Shown here in pieces: positions 1 to 11,111 of a stretch of 64,000 nt of DNA (position 1 is the first letter of the stretch; each line of letters opens with the position of its first letter). The position numbers and the translations under genes were made by a program. Source of the DNA: Taiwanofungus camphoratus (taxonomy: Eukaryota > Basidiomycota > Agaricomycetes > Polyporales > Taiwanofungaceae); the NCBI GenBank assembly GCA_003999685.1, contig CP021232.1, forward strand, positions 496,001-560,000. Reading direction: 5' to 3'. The notes under the pieces are model-generated. The model saw only the letters and a program-made list of their open reading frames with translations, had not been told where the DNA came from and searched no databases.

Positions 1-1136
1 ACACGGCCTGTTTCAAGAGCGTCGGGTTGCTCGCACCGCCAGATTGTCTTGGCCTCCTCTATGACATGAGCACGGTCTTGTACAACAAATGCGAGGTTCG
101 AGTATCGTTTGCATAGGTCAATGCTCATTCCCCCTTGTCACAAGACAATGAGACTCAATGGTACTTGACTGTGTGCAACACTCACCAACACCGCCACCGA
201 CGTCGACGACTGTTGCAGAACCCAGAGATTCCCAAGGGAAGTCTGGTTTGATGTTTGAGCGTGGAAACGACCTTGAGACCAGAATAGAATCGCATACCTT
301 CATAGAGCGGGGTGCAGTGTATACGACCTACTCCGATCATTCCCAGACTAAAGAAGCGGAATTCCGGCCTCGGTCCAATCGTACCATCAGGCTGCTCAAT
401 TTGCTCTTCGAGCCACTCAAAAGCAGGTAGCTTCGTATCGTAAGCAAGTTGAAGCGCCGTAGCGCTCGCATCAGTTGAGTTGGACCCAACTGAACTACGA
501 AGAGCGTCCGGCAGTCTATTGGATGCCATGTGAAGAGCACTTCCTCTGGAGAACTTCTGTCAGCTGCAAAATTTCCCAGTGGCAAGAGAACCTCACGTCC
601 AAAGTATGAATGCTCTGAGATGCTCATTCTGCACTAGGGAGGCACTAACACTATTGTTAGCAAATCGGCCGTGTCGAACCTCGGAGAAAATATGAATCGA
701 GGTAAGACAACGCATGATTTGGGCTTGAAGTCCTTCTTCAGCATTTCCTGCTAGCGAAATGAATATTGCAGCGCTCACCTAGTTTCTGCGACTCGATCCC
801 AGTGGCTTTGCTTAAGTCATTCAGGGACATGCCAATCGTCTGCTCTACTTTCGCCAGATGGTCGGCAATATAATGCTCAGCAGCAATATGCAAGGCACGA
901 GCCTCAAGATGTTCCGTGGCCACTTCCATGAGACGGGTCTGTGGCATGAGCACTAGCTCGGTAAATGCGCCGCAAGCAGCAATGATGGTCCGCTGTGCAT
1001 TGTACAGCTCAAAGGAGGAAAGCGAGCTGCCCGGACGATCATCCTGCAATGCCCACTCTCTGACGACAGTCTGGGCAGCCTGACTGACAAGATCAGCGAG
1101 GGCAAGGAGCTTTTCAGCACGAGTGGATGTTGCCAT
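1..1136 (-). CDS. COMT-like O-methyltransferase, 3' part missing at window edge
   Basis: Probable S-adenosylmethionine-dependent small-molecule O-methyltransferase of the plant COMT-like type common in fungal secondary metabolism. The first exon starts at the ATG at 1136-1134 and encodes an all-alpha N-terminal dimerisation/winged-helix region ending in ATGIESQKL. A donor (gtgagc) follows near 779. The next exons read RCLTSIHIFSEVRHGRFANN, then RLPDALRSSVGSN, then PEFRFFSLGM. The SAM-binding glycine motif VVDVGGGVG lies near 190-215, and the reading frame DLCKRYSNLAFVVQDRAHVI continues towards base 1. The catalytic histidine region and C-terminus lie outside the window. The methyltransferase is separated from the P450/terpene synthase pair only by a helicase gene, so it could tailor the same product; that link is inference. 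The family call is firm, the substrate unknown. Confidence 0.85.
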
Positions 1137-2979
1137 AGGCGAGGGCAGTTGGATTGCAGATTAGGCAGGCGTACGGTCCCACGTCCTGTCTTGTTTATAT
1201 ATTCTACGAAGTAAAGATGTCCGTTGCGGCTTTTGAGCTCGTATCATACGACAAGCACAATGTCAGATCTAGGCGATCATCCTAGAACTGCCAATGGCTC
1301 GGTCGGCTTGTCTGTGAGCACATCGATTGAGACTGCCAGTACTGGACCTAGCTTTCGAGAATGCATGTCGTAATCCAAATCGGAGGCTCTCACCGAAAGG
1401 GGATGTCGAAAAGTATCTTACAGGTGCCTTGGTGGAAGGTTCTTGTTCTCTTGCCCCATTGACGATTGAATGCTTGTGTCAAAGTGAGAACATTGGTACT
1501 ATTGTTAAGGAAATTGATCGCTGTGGGCTGGCAGCGGTTGTGACAAGAAGAATCTTATGTTAAGATTCCCGAGTGGACCCGGGTACTAACCACGAGGCCT
1601 CGCGCAAGTCTGAAGGGGTAGAAATTCTCCATTGAATGAAGCTGCTGTTTAATTGGACCGAACAGAAGAGAAGCCCGTTCAGTCGCCGCGGTCTGAAGAG
1701 GTGTACTTTACTTTACAAATCGACGAAAATAGTTGCCCCGCACCCTTGGAACGTTGCTAGTATTTGGATCTGCAATGTCAGCGACTCGACGATATCTAGC
1801 GCTGAGCCGACTCTTTCCCCATAAGAGAGGTGCTCTCGGTACGACGCTCTGATAATGCTGAGCTGCTCATGTGATGCGTTAGGGTGCCCGAAGCACCGAC
1901 AGACCTGAGAACGAGGAGTACAATTGGCAAGACACAGAGACATTCGTTGTGAAGAAGAAGCGTGCAGGCCCGTCAAGGAGTATGCACCGGCAGATGCCGA
2001 GACACAGGGTAGGGGAGGAACTCGACCCGGGTTTGACCTGGGTCTGACCTTTTGGGACGGTCGATGGTTCGGATTCGACCGGCGCCAGTGTAATCGCAAT
2101 AGCCCTCGATCCCAACTCCAAGGAGCAAAGTTTGCTCTATCTCGGTGTTTTCCCCACCTCAGGCAGGACCCTTATTGTAACATCTAGTCTTCTCGAGGCC
2201 ATATTTGTGTGCGGCGATACTATGGATTCACGGGTAGCGCGAAACTTTTGGCAGATCGTGAATAGCTCTGCAACCACTCAACATTTGATCTCGGAATTTC
2301 TCTAGGGGAAAACTCCTAGCTAGAGAACTGCCCCAGAATTTTTAATTGTGTAGAGGAAAGCTTGTGAGAACAATCCCGAGACGAAATGCATTTTGGAAGT
2401 GTAATGTAAAACTTTGTCGCACACGAAGCAGAGGAGTCCGTCCCTGGGGTCAGTGAGGTGTTGACCTGGGTCAGACCCATTGGCCGTCAATGTGTGACCG
2501 GATAACAGCCGCCGCTCACTCACCGTGAAGGCCGTCTTGGAAGTGTCTATCTTAACAATTGAAGGTACTGTAATAGTAGAAATTATAGACTGTGATGTTG
2601 AAAATTAAGAGCTATAAACACGGATAATGATAGTGCAAGGAATGGTTGAAGATGCTACTCGGAACCAAGGACACCGCATGAAGCTCATCAGATGCTAGGA
2701 TGTTCTCGCTGTGCACCTAGAGCTGATTAAGATGATCACGCGAATTACCTTCCAACTTGGAGAAATCATAGATGGTACGAAGCAGTAAGCCGTCTCGCAG
2801 AGGGTTGCTAGCTGCGGCCATACATGTTTCCTAGTAAATTTTCTGCTACAAATGGAATGATCTCTATGCACGTGAGCATCAACAAAGTCACGCCTTGACT
2901 CTGACCCAAAAACCGAGAGCTTGACCCGCGTCAAGGGTCAAGATGTCAAATTTGACCCTCCCATCACTGATATCCATGA
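1137..2979. other. Intergenic stretch with an eroded open frame and repeat
   Basis: No complete gene is seen between the methyltransferase start and the helicase stop. An ATG-less open frame runs on the plus strand from about 2047 to 2303. It contains IALDPNSKEQSLLYLGVFP and ends in RNFWQIVNSSATTQHLISE before a stop. This looks like the 3' end of an unrecognised gene family, and its tail recurs at 41.9 kb (see the repeat entries). The 15-base word gacctgggtcWgacc occurs twice, at 2036 and 2463. A related cluster of ttgaccc/gggtcaa words lies at 2920-2955. Confidence 0.4.
2242..2421 (+). repeat. Dispersed repeat, copy 1 (pairs with 41922-42104)
   Basis: About 180 bases from aaacttttggcagatcgtga through caatcccgagacgaa to tttgtcgcacac match 41922-42104 with scattered substitutions and small indels. 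Copy 1 keeps an open frame in its first 60 bases (FWQIVNSSATTQ); copy 2 has lost it through an extra G. No terminal inverted repeats or target duplications are visible. The best reading is a duplicated gene tail plus 3' flank rather than a mobile element. Confidence 0.7.
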
Positions 2980-5900
2980 CTACTCCAGGCCGGCATATCG
3001 CACGTCTGCATTAGCTTCGAGCCAAGCCATCCATTTCTTCAGAAAATGCCCGCCGTGCTGAAGGGTGGAGGAGTCTCCAATAACGCACTGATACCCATAT
3101 CAGCCAAATTTTGACCGGCGAGTAGATAGTTAGCAGGACTCACTAGATGCCGCTTGGCGCGGGTCATGGCCACTAATGCGCAATATTAGGAGTTGCTTGT
3201 AATCGATAAACACGAAATCATACCGTTCAGTCTCCGTTTGTCCTTCAAGAATCCTACTTCCCTCTGAACACGAGGGAAACAAGTCAGAATGGAAGAGGTA
3301 TCTCAACGATGGGGATGTGATAACCTTCTCGTTGCTCCGTACAAGAGTGATGATGACTGCTTCTTTCTCGCGCCCCTGCATCCCATCAACTGTCCCAATC
3401 TCCAATTCCAGTCCATATACAGGCCGCATGAGAGATGTTAGCAAAGATACTTGGGCTTGATATCTGACGTGCGTATATTAGCCTGTAGCAGATAGCCGGC
3501 AAACGATCAAGAATTCAACCCACGGCGTGATGATAGCGATTTGAGAAGGTAAGACACCGGCCTCAGCCTACGTTTTTGAATATAAGACTTCAACATTGTC
3601 GCGAATACAAGACTGGGACAGACCAGCTGTTCTACCCAGCTTTTGACTACAGCTGCTTCATTCTCGTTGCACCGACTGCCTTCATCTCCGTCACCTTCGA
3701 CATGCTCATAATACTCACAGCCCGCCGTGTCAAAGAAGACCACCGGAGTGCCCAATATCTCCTTTTCGTCTCCCTCATTATCCGCTGTGGCATTTGGCAA
3801 GTCCTTGAGCAGGTGTGAGGCAACCGATGAGTGCGAGGTAAGGCGGCCGTGGTACATGACTGCTGAAGGGAACGCAGCAATATGTGCGTGCATCCTGTTA
3901 TCGAACATAACTTAAGTACACAGGCATGGATATACATGGATGGGAGAGGGTACCGATATTGTATATTGAGAAGGCGTTTGATACTGGGTCCGTACATCTT
4001 CTCCAATCTCTCAAATAACGTAGTTTCAAGCGTCCGAGGAGGGCGAAGACCTGTCAGTTTGACTTGATTTCCTTTCTTACTTCTATCTGTCGCAGGCTTC
4101 TGTAATACATCCGTACCTCCTTCCGGAAAGTTTTCCTCATGGCTATCCGAGGCTTCAGATTCAGACAAGCTGTTTGCCTCCCCTTCGGATGCTATAGGAG
4201 CTGACACTTGTGTAGACGCATTGAGATCTTTCGGTGCCGGAGAGGACTTGACTATTCGGCTTCTGTTATTAGTCTTTTTTGCTGTCTCAGGTTTCTTCGG
4301 CTTGGTTACAGTTTGTGGCTTTCTGCGCATTTCATCGACGGAGAGAATAGTGGGAGGCAGTTGCATAGGATCACCAGCGAGGATCAATTTCTTGGCTTTG
4401 AATATGGGGATCCAACAGACCTAGAAATTGCAGTCTACAGTCTCCGATACTTTACGAGCGAAGAGCAAATCTTACTGCTTCCATTGCTTGTGTGGCTTCG
4501 TCAATGATGACAACGTCGAACTCGTGATTGCGTAGCTGTCTTCCACCGGAAGAATGGCATGTGGAAATGACGACCTGTGCGGATTGTGAACCCAGAGGAA
4601 GAGACAGTGATCTGTATTGAGTCGGACCTGCGATTCGCTAAGCACGGTTTCCACCACCCCTCCTTCACGTTGACGATACCTAGCGTCGATAGTCAGCTTC
4701 TGACATGTCGAGAGCTGCCGCAATTTTTACTCTTTTCTCAAAGCTCTGACTTCTTCCCACATCTTCTTGCGTTCGGGACCTCGGGGTGCCTTGCCTTTGG
4801 CACCTTTTCCCTTGCCAGAAAGTAAGTCAAGAAGACTCTGTAGTTCAGACTTCACATCTTTAGCCAGCACAGCCTGTTAGCGAATGATCCATCACATCAT
4901 CGCAAAAAAATGAGACTTTGCAGCGGCACCCGTAATAGGAAACCTTACTTGTTCGCTCCGACCGGCCTTGACCTCTAAGGTTGAATCCAACACGCCCTCG
5001 TGTGCCATCACACGGGCTGGATGGCCGACTCGAGTTACTTTCAGTTTTGAGCCACTTTGAGGCGGTAAAGCCAATAATCTTTCCAGAATGTTGTCGACGG
5101 ACAAGTTGGAGGCACCGCAAATTAGTATACGTAGAGGTTTTGGATTATACGGAGTTGCTGATGTCAGTTGGCGAATGATCTCTATTAGTGTATGTGTCTT
5201 GCCGGTGCCTACAAAAGCATGAGCCAAGGGGTCTGTCATCAAATGTGCATTTACCTGGAGGCCCGTGAATACAAGCTACTTCTGGAGATTCCAGAGCAAA
5301 TCGGACTGCATCTTTTTGGCTCTGATTTAATGTATCATCAAAGAAGTTGAGATCCTTGATAGGCACTTTCTCCGAAGGCTCCATCATGCCCATGAGGACT
5401 TGGATCAGGGGAGTCATTTTAGGTAGAAACCTATCGCTTTTCTAGAAATGAATGTGTAAAAAACGATGACATACATTATCCAAAATAGCTCACTGATGTA
5501 TCTGAGACAGGCAGAACGACATTCTCCAATTGATCCAAAGCCTTCTCCATCCTACAGTTAAAGTTGAGTCTGCAATGCCATTTACAAAAAACAGCCACAC
5601 CTATCATACGTAACGCTGTTGGCTAACTTCAACACGCGACAACGCTCGGGAAGATCAGGATCTTCACCACCACTTTCCGGTGATTCAATTGCAATAACAA
5701 GTCGAACGTCTGAAACCTGTTCAAGTCAGTGGATTTGACTGCGGGTAAGGTGAACGTAACAAGATACCTTATAAACAACTCCTTCAGCAGATTGGGAACG
5801 CAGTGCTTCAGAACTGCCAGATTTCTTGCCTTTGGCAGTCTTCTTTCGTCCAGAAGTCTCAGAAACATTCTCTTCTATACGGGCAAGGTCACCTGGGCTA

Positions 5901-6279
5901 CCAAATCTGGTAAGCATTAGTGGAATGATGCTAATTTCGTACATACCGGAACGTATGAGGGGGGAATAATGGGCTTGGATGGTATGCTGCCGGTCGTTCC
6001 AACTCGACTAAACTGCACTTTTCACGTCCAGTCAGATCGCGAAACGGAACAAGACATGTACTCATCGCACGTCTTTCCACCTAGGCCAACGTTAACGCTA
6101 GCTACCCCAAGGCCTCCAAGAGCAAGTCCCTTCTGTTCAAGCAATTTTGGCCCACAATTGGACAAAAGGAGTGATGTTCTTTCTATTTCTGCTTGTCGCT
6201 CTTGACCAAGTAGCAGCTTGTGTCGCGCAATAAATGCATGTAATCCATCGCTTGACGTGATCATGAGAACCATGATCAT
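2980..6279 (-). CDS. HCS1: Hcs1/SMUBP2-type SF1 (UPF1-like) DNA/RNA helicase
   Basis: Superfamily 1B 5'-3' helicase of the DNA polymerase alpha-associated Hcs1 / IGHMBP2 group. Helicase motifs appear in order across about ten exons: Q-motif region NQSQKDAVRFAL (about 5320), Walker A GTGKTHTLIEII, motif II IIDEATQAMEA (about 4490), motif III AGDPMQLPPTI, then NIQYR. Motif V is GTVDGMQGREKEAV (about 3380) and motif VI VAMTRAKRHL (3155-3180). The protein ends CVIGDSST...ADVRYAGLE with TAG at 2982-2980. The N-terminal region has the group-typical FIARHKLLLGQERQAEIERT and GLALGGLGVASVNVGLGGKT. About 90 Ser/Glu/Lys-rich residues sit between motif III and the next helicase block, a low-complexity insertion. 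The start at 6279 is tentative: a short upstream exon is possible because a gtaagt donor lies near 6318. A nuclear or cytosolic nucleic-acid unwinding role is expected; it is a housekeeping gene inside the metabolic island. Confidence 0.93.
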
Positions 6280-7051
6280 TCGACCGTAATAGATGGGGTG
6301 TCGGGACAGTAATGAACTTACTATTCATGTATACGGTCCTTATTAGTGGAAATTACTGATCACCTGACAGTCTGAAGCCTCTTCAAGTTACCCATTTCTT
6401 GTTTCTCTTCCAAAACATTCACGAGGTGCAGTACTTAGACCATCTGTTCTTGATCCAGTGATATATAGGGATCATGTCTGGACCCGTGGTTCCTCTGATC
6501 AGCATGTGAGGCTGAATGCTATCTCCTCTACCTAATTTTGCGTACTCAATGTACGGATTTGTTACTCCCATCCTTTTGGCAAAAGGTATACAGAAGAATG
6601 AGTACCGACTCGGATGAACTGAATTCACATGTGATAACTTGGATTTATACATCACTTCGAGCGGAAATGGAGAGGTGCCACTCGACCTTGATCAGTATTC
6701 TTCCGCGGTCGTACCTCTAGATATGCCCCGGATTGTGAACTTAGAGAGTTGGGTGTACGGTGTTTAGGCAGGCTTGTTCGAGCGTCGTACACTAGAGTTG
6801 CCAGTTCCCTAATACTTTCACTTTGAAGGTTCACGTTCGCATTCGAGTTGCAAATAATAATTATTCCTCTACCTTTTCATCGCGTTGGAGTATGTTGGTT
6901 TTCTACTATGTACAACCAAAAGCTGTCCAAGATAGTGACTTGCGGAAACAGGAGCGGCGCTGTCCAGAAAATCAACAACTTTGGATAGATTGACTATGTA
7001 TCTACTGATCAGTAAGCTTAGATGGTACAGTAACATTTGGTTCTGATCACA
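6280..7051. other. Intergenic, helicase 5' flank and P450 3' flank
   Basis: Holds the promoter and leader of the helicase and the 3' flank of the P450. Only short, family-less open frames are present on either strand. I see no repeat or RNA gene. Confidence 0.5.
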
Positions 7052-9343
7052 TCAATCATCCGTGTTGAGTAATTGTCGAACATAGTCCCCTCGAGGTGCG
7101 ATAGAGCACTTGAAAGGAAGCGGATGACTGACATGTGGACGCGTGAGATAACCAGCTTTGTAACACCACAGGCACGAACCTAGCAACGCCGAAAGTGAAA
7201 TCGGGTTCAACGTGGATTGGTTTCCCGTCCTCATCCAATCCAGGACGGATATCAAAGACGCTTAGAATGCTCGCAATCGTAACAAACAGTTGCGCGACTG
7301 CCACGAAGCGTCCAGGACAGATCCTTCGACCGACTCCATAAACCGCTTCAAAATTGCTCAAAACGGCGGTTAAATCGCTTCCTTCTGCATCGGGCATGAA
7401 ACGCTCTGGGTTGAAACATAGAGGCTCCGCATACACCTCGGGATTATGGAGGATTTTCCTGAGAGGTACCATTAATGAACCAGACATCGTTGTCAGTTAA
7501 CTCGAGATACCAAAGATTTCCTATGACTATGGATCCTGCGGGTAGATGATAACCTTCATAATGATCTACATTGATGCTTGTGTGTGGGATTGCTGACAAA
7601 ACATAAAACAACATCGTGAACAGAATATTCACCGAGTCAAAATATTAACACACCTAGAGGCGCAGGAGGATTCCATCTAGAGCCAATGATCCATCAGCAT
7701 GGACACAGCGTGATATTGATAATTTTGCGTTACCGTAAAACTTCCTTAATGATAGCATTGACGTACGGAAGCGACTGCTGGTCGTCGAAGTTAGGAAGGC
7801 GAGCCTTGCCGACGATGTCGTCAAGTTCTCGCTGAGCTTGAGCTTGTACATCGGGATAGGCAACCATTGCAAGAATAAATGTGGACAGGGATATGGATAT
7901 CTAGGCATGAAGATGATGTCAACAGTCCTCGGTGAAAGCATTGAAAGCGGTTCGAAACATAATACGTACAGCTTCAGTCCCGGCTTTGGGATGAAGTCAG
8001 TCAAAGAAGGACCATATTGTTAGTAATGGAAGTCACACCAAAGTAGGCTGTCCCAGCGCACGCCTTAATTAAGTGTATCTCGGGGCATGATCCCAACTGA
8101 GTCAATGAATTTGACACGAAGGAAGGGCGTGCAGTTCCTTGCACCTAATAGAAGATGTCAAAATGATGATGAAGAGGCGATATTTGACGACTACGTGCAA
8201 TTTCAGCGAGCACTGTGTCAAATGGTAAATTCCGAGCCTGTATCGCCTTTTCTTTGCATTCTCGTGCTTCCTTTTTGAAACCACCGCCGGGAATGAGCCA
8301 CTCCGGAATAAATCTCACTTGAAGTACTTGAGTAAAGTGGTCTGCATTGGATGAAAAAAGCTCACGAATTGGCAGTGCATCAACCTGAAACAATCAAGCA
8401 GAAGATGTCAACCGGTGGGCAATGTCCGCGAATAAAACTCACCAAGTATGAACCGTGAACTGCAACCTTGGACCAAGCCATGATCACCTCGTCTGCCATG
8501 GTAACGATATTACAATTTCGAGCTGTCATCTCCATAGCATAAGTAACACCCATAAGAGAATTTGCTGTATGCCTATCGCAAAGATGTCAGAAGCTTCTAT
8601 AAGACACACCGATTCAAATGCAGACATATGAAGATGCTGGAACAAAAGATTTGGGGTTTCCATAATTCGACGAACCACGTCATGCGCTGCGTTGGCTTGT
8701 AGGGGTCTGAATTCGTGAAGAACCGATTCTTGGAACTGAGAGTGAAACAACTTGCGTTGGTTCCTCCAAATATCTCCTTTTTGATATTATGAGCTCTTAC
8801 ACATTGCAAGCAAAGTGTCATACCACATGACTGGAAAGCAAAAATCCACTCCAGATCCATCCTTTGAGACAATCAATAGGCACTCTTCGGAAACAATCAG
8901 TGAGACCTACAGCTTGTATATCATGGTTGAATAAGGCCGATTTGAATAATTCGCAGAACGTTTGCTGAACAGTTCAGTTAATGCCTGCAATGAGCCGACC
9001 ACGATGACATTCTTGTTTAGTACAGATAGATGGACTATGTCGCCTGTATAATAATAACGTAGTACAAAACATTTAGATATGAACATCACCCTTCCTCACC
9101 GTACTTATCCGCCATTGCACTATATGCGTAGGCCTCTCTTTTTCTTGGGATGTCCAATAAATTCCCTACAATCGGTAAGGGAGGAGGGCCAGGAGGCATT
9201 CGCAGACCACTGGTAGAATTCCGTCGATACCACACGAGTGCTCCCAAACATATCAAGATTTGAAGACATAAAATGTACATCGCTCCAGGATACACTATCA
9301 AGCTAAGTGCAATCAAGTTGAGCACCATCAGGGAAGAAGACAT
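7052..9343 (-). CDS. Cytochrome P450 monooxygenase
   Basis: Membrane-anchored heme monooxygenase of the fungal ER type. The ATG at 9343-9341 opens MSSSLMVLNLIALSL, followed by a hydrophobic anchor and the proline hinge MPPGPPPLPIVGN. Then come GDIVHLSVLNKNVIVVGS, an I-helix segment KAGTEA joined by splicing to ISISLSTFILAMVAYPDV, and the K-helix ExxR motif IIKEVLR. The aromatic/PERF region is PEVYAEPLCFNPERFMPD, and the heme loop YGVGRRICPGRF carries the cysteine ligand. The last intron (about 7126-7177) joins FGVA to SHPLPFKCSIAPRGDYVRQL, with the stop at 7054-7052. All hallmark motifs are present and no disruption was seen. It diverges from the sesquiterpene synthase across 486 bp, so co-regulation and oxidation of that terpene scaffold are likely but inferred. 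CYP family not assigned. Confidence 0.93.
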
Positions 9344-9829
9344 CTTTATAGGCCATAGACATATGTAATGTGATCTCGACTCGTGGTCATTCTGTATAGT
9401 GAATGGCCATACAATACTAGACCTGAGCTCCGCATTCGGCACATTTTATCGTTCGAGCATAAAGATGTCGCTTTTAAATGTGGGGCCATGAGGAGATACG
9501 AGACCAATGAACGTTCAGCGCTCCAAGAAGGCTCACCTTCCATGAACCCAAGTACGTTGACCCCAATCCAAGGCAATCCTAGATACTAATTCAACTGTGT
9601 TCTCATGCCCCAAAAGATAATCTTGGAGCAACTGGAACTGTCTTTCCCTTGGCCATTGTATGAGTCCGATCCCGGACAGTAGTTGATCAATGAAATGACG
9701 ACTGACTTCTATGAAACATATGTGGTTAATTCATGGCCAAACTCTGTAAGAAGTACAGTTCTCATAGACGCACACTCCTTTTAAGGACCACTGCGCGACA
9801 TCGCCGTAAGTGAATCACTCGTCCACTCA
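9344..9829. promoter_or_regulatory. Shared divergent promoter of P450 and terpene synthase
   Basis: This 486-bp gap separates the ATG of the P450 (-) from the ATG of the sesquiterpene synthase (+). No gene fits between them. Head-to-head arrangement of a synthase and an oxidase usually implies coordinated expression. I could not pick out a convincing TATA box or regulator site by eye. Confidence 0.6.
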
Positions 9830-11111
9830 ATGTCTGATTTGATCATTTTCATTCCGGAGACATTGCGCTCGTGGCCATGGCCGCGTCGCCTCAACCCTCA
9901 CTATCTCATCTGTGAACAAGAATCTTCAGTCTGGTGCGAGACATTCCGAGCTTTCAGCCCGAGCGCACAAGATGCTTTCAACCGATGCGATTTCAGTGAG
10001 TCACCATCGTGATACTATGCGTTAAATATGTGAAACTTACCGACATCTTATGAGATCTACTCGCAGCGTTGGCGTATCCTCTACTCGATCGAGGTCAGTC
10101 GTCAGTTCCATCGTATATTTTCTTGTGGTCACGTACAGTCTAGAGGGATGCAGAGTCGGATGTGACTTGATGAATTTTCTCTTTATCATCGACGAGCACA
10201 CAGACATGGCCGACGGCACGACTGCCAGACAGCAAGTAGACATTGTGATGGACGCCCTTCACAATCCCAATATTACACGGCCCGCAGGTGAATGGATTGG
10301 TGGTGAAGTAGCTCGCCAGTTGGTCACATATTTTCCGTTTCTCGCCGTTCGTGATCTAATATGAAGTACCAAGGCTTTGGCTTAATGCCATCAGGTCAGC
10401 TACTTCATGCTGCCAACGTCGGTTCATGGACGCTTTCCAACCATACATCAATGCTGTTGTTCAGCAAGCAGAAGACAGGACAAAGAACCACATCCGGAAT
10501 GTCCAAAGCTACCTCGAGATCCGCAGAGACACGGTTGGAGTAAGACCTGCGTTTGCCATCTGCGAGCTGTACATGAACATTCCCGAGGAGGTTATCAGGC
10601 ATTCGGTGATTGCAGAGCTAACAAATTTGTGCATCGATATGGTGATAATCGGAAACGACCTGTGTTCGTATAACGTCGAGTTGGTCAATTCTTCTACTAG
10701 TCCTGCTTGATGTCAATTAACATAACGTCTATAGGCAGGCCCGTGGCGACGATGGCCACAATCTCGTGACAATTGTGATGCATGAATTCCAGACGGACGT
10801 TCAAAGTGCTATCAATTGGATTTCAGATCTCCATGGTAGTCTTGTGTCGCAATTTCTAGACAAGTGGAAGGAAATCCCGACCTTTGGAGATCCAATTGCC
10901 AATGAGGTCCATACATATGTTGATGGATTGGGAAATTGGGTCCGCGCAAATGACTCTTGGAGCTTTGAGGTTCGAATGCAGCGTCCTTTGTGTCGTCGAT
11001 ATCTGCTCTGGAACCTCCTGATATATTTGACAGAGCGAGCGCTATTTCGGAAAACACGGCCTTGAAATTCAGGGTACTCGACAATATCACCTACTTCCGA
11101 AAGCGAGATAG
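9830..11111 (+). CDS. Sesquiterpene synthase (class I terpene cyclase)
   Basis: Cyclises farnesyl diphosphate (expected substrate) to a sesquiterpene in the cytosol. The ATG at 9830 opens [20 protein letters not shown], a typical fungal start. The metal-binding aspartate motif DEHTD lies at about 10191-10205, after [11 protein letters not shown]. The NSE motif NDLCSYNVE lies at about 10657-10681. The C-terminal motif is rebuilt by splicing: SFE joins [14 protein letters not shown] across an intron from about 10971 to 11033, restoring the conserved Arg-Tyr pair. Other introns join CDF to TLAYP (9996-10066), a short exon to [10 protein letters not shown] (acceptor before 10144), and RQ to LWLNAIRSA (about 10330). 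The stop is TAG at 11109-11111. About 330 residues, normal for the family. It diverges from a P450, with a methyltransferase 9 kb away. Product not predictable. Confidence 0.93.
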
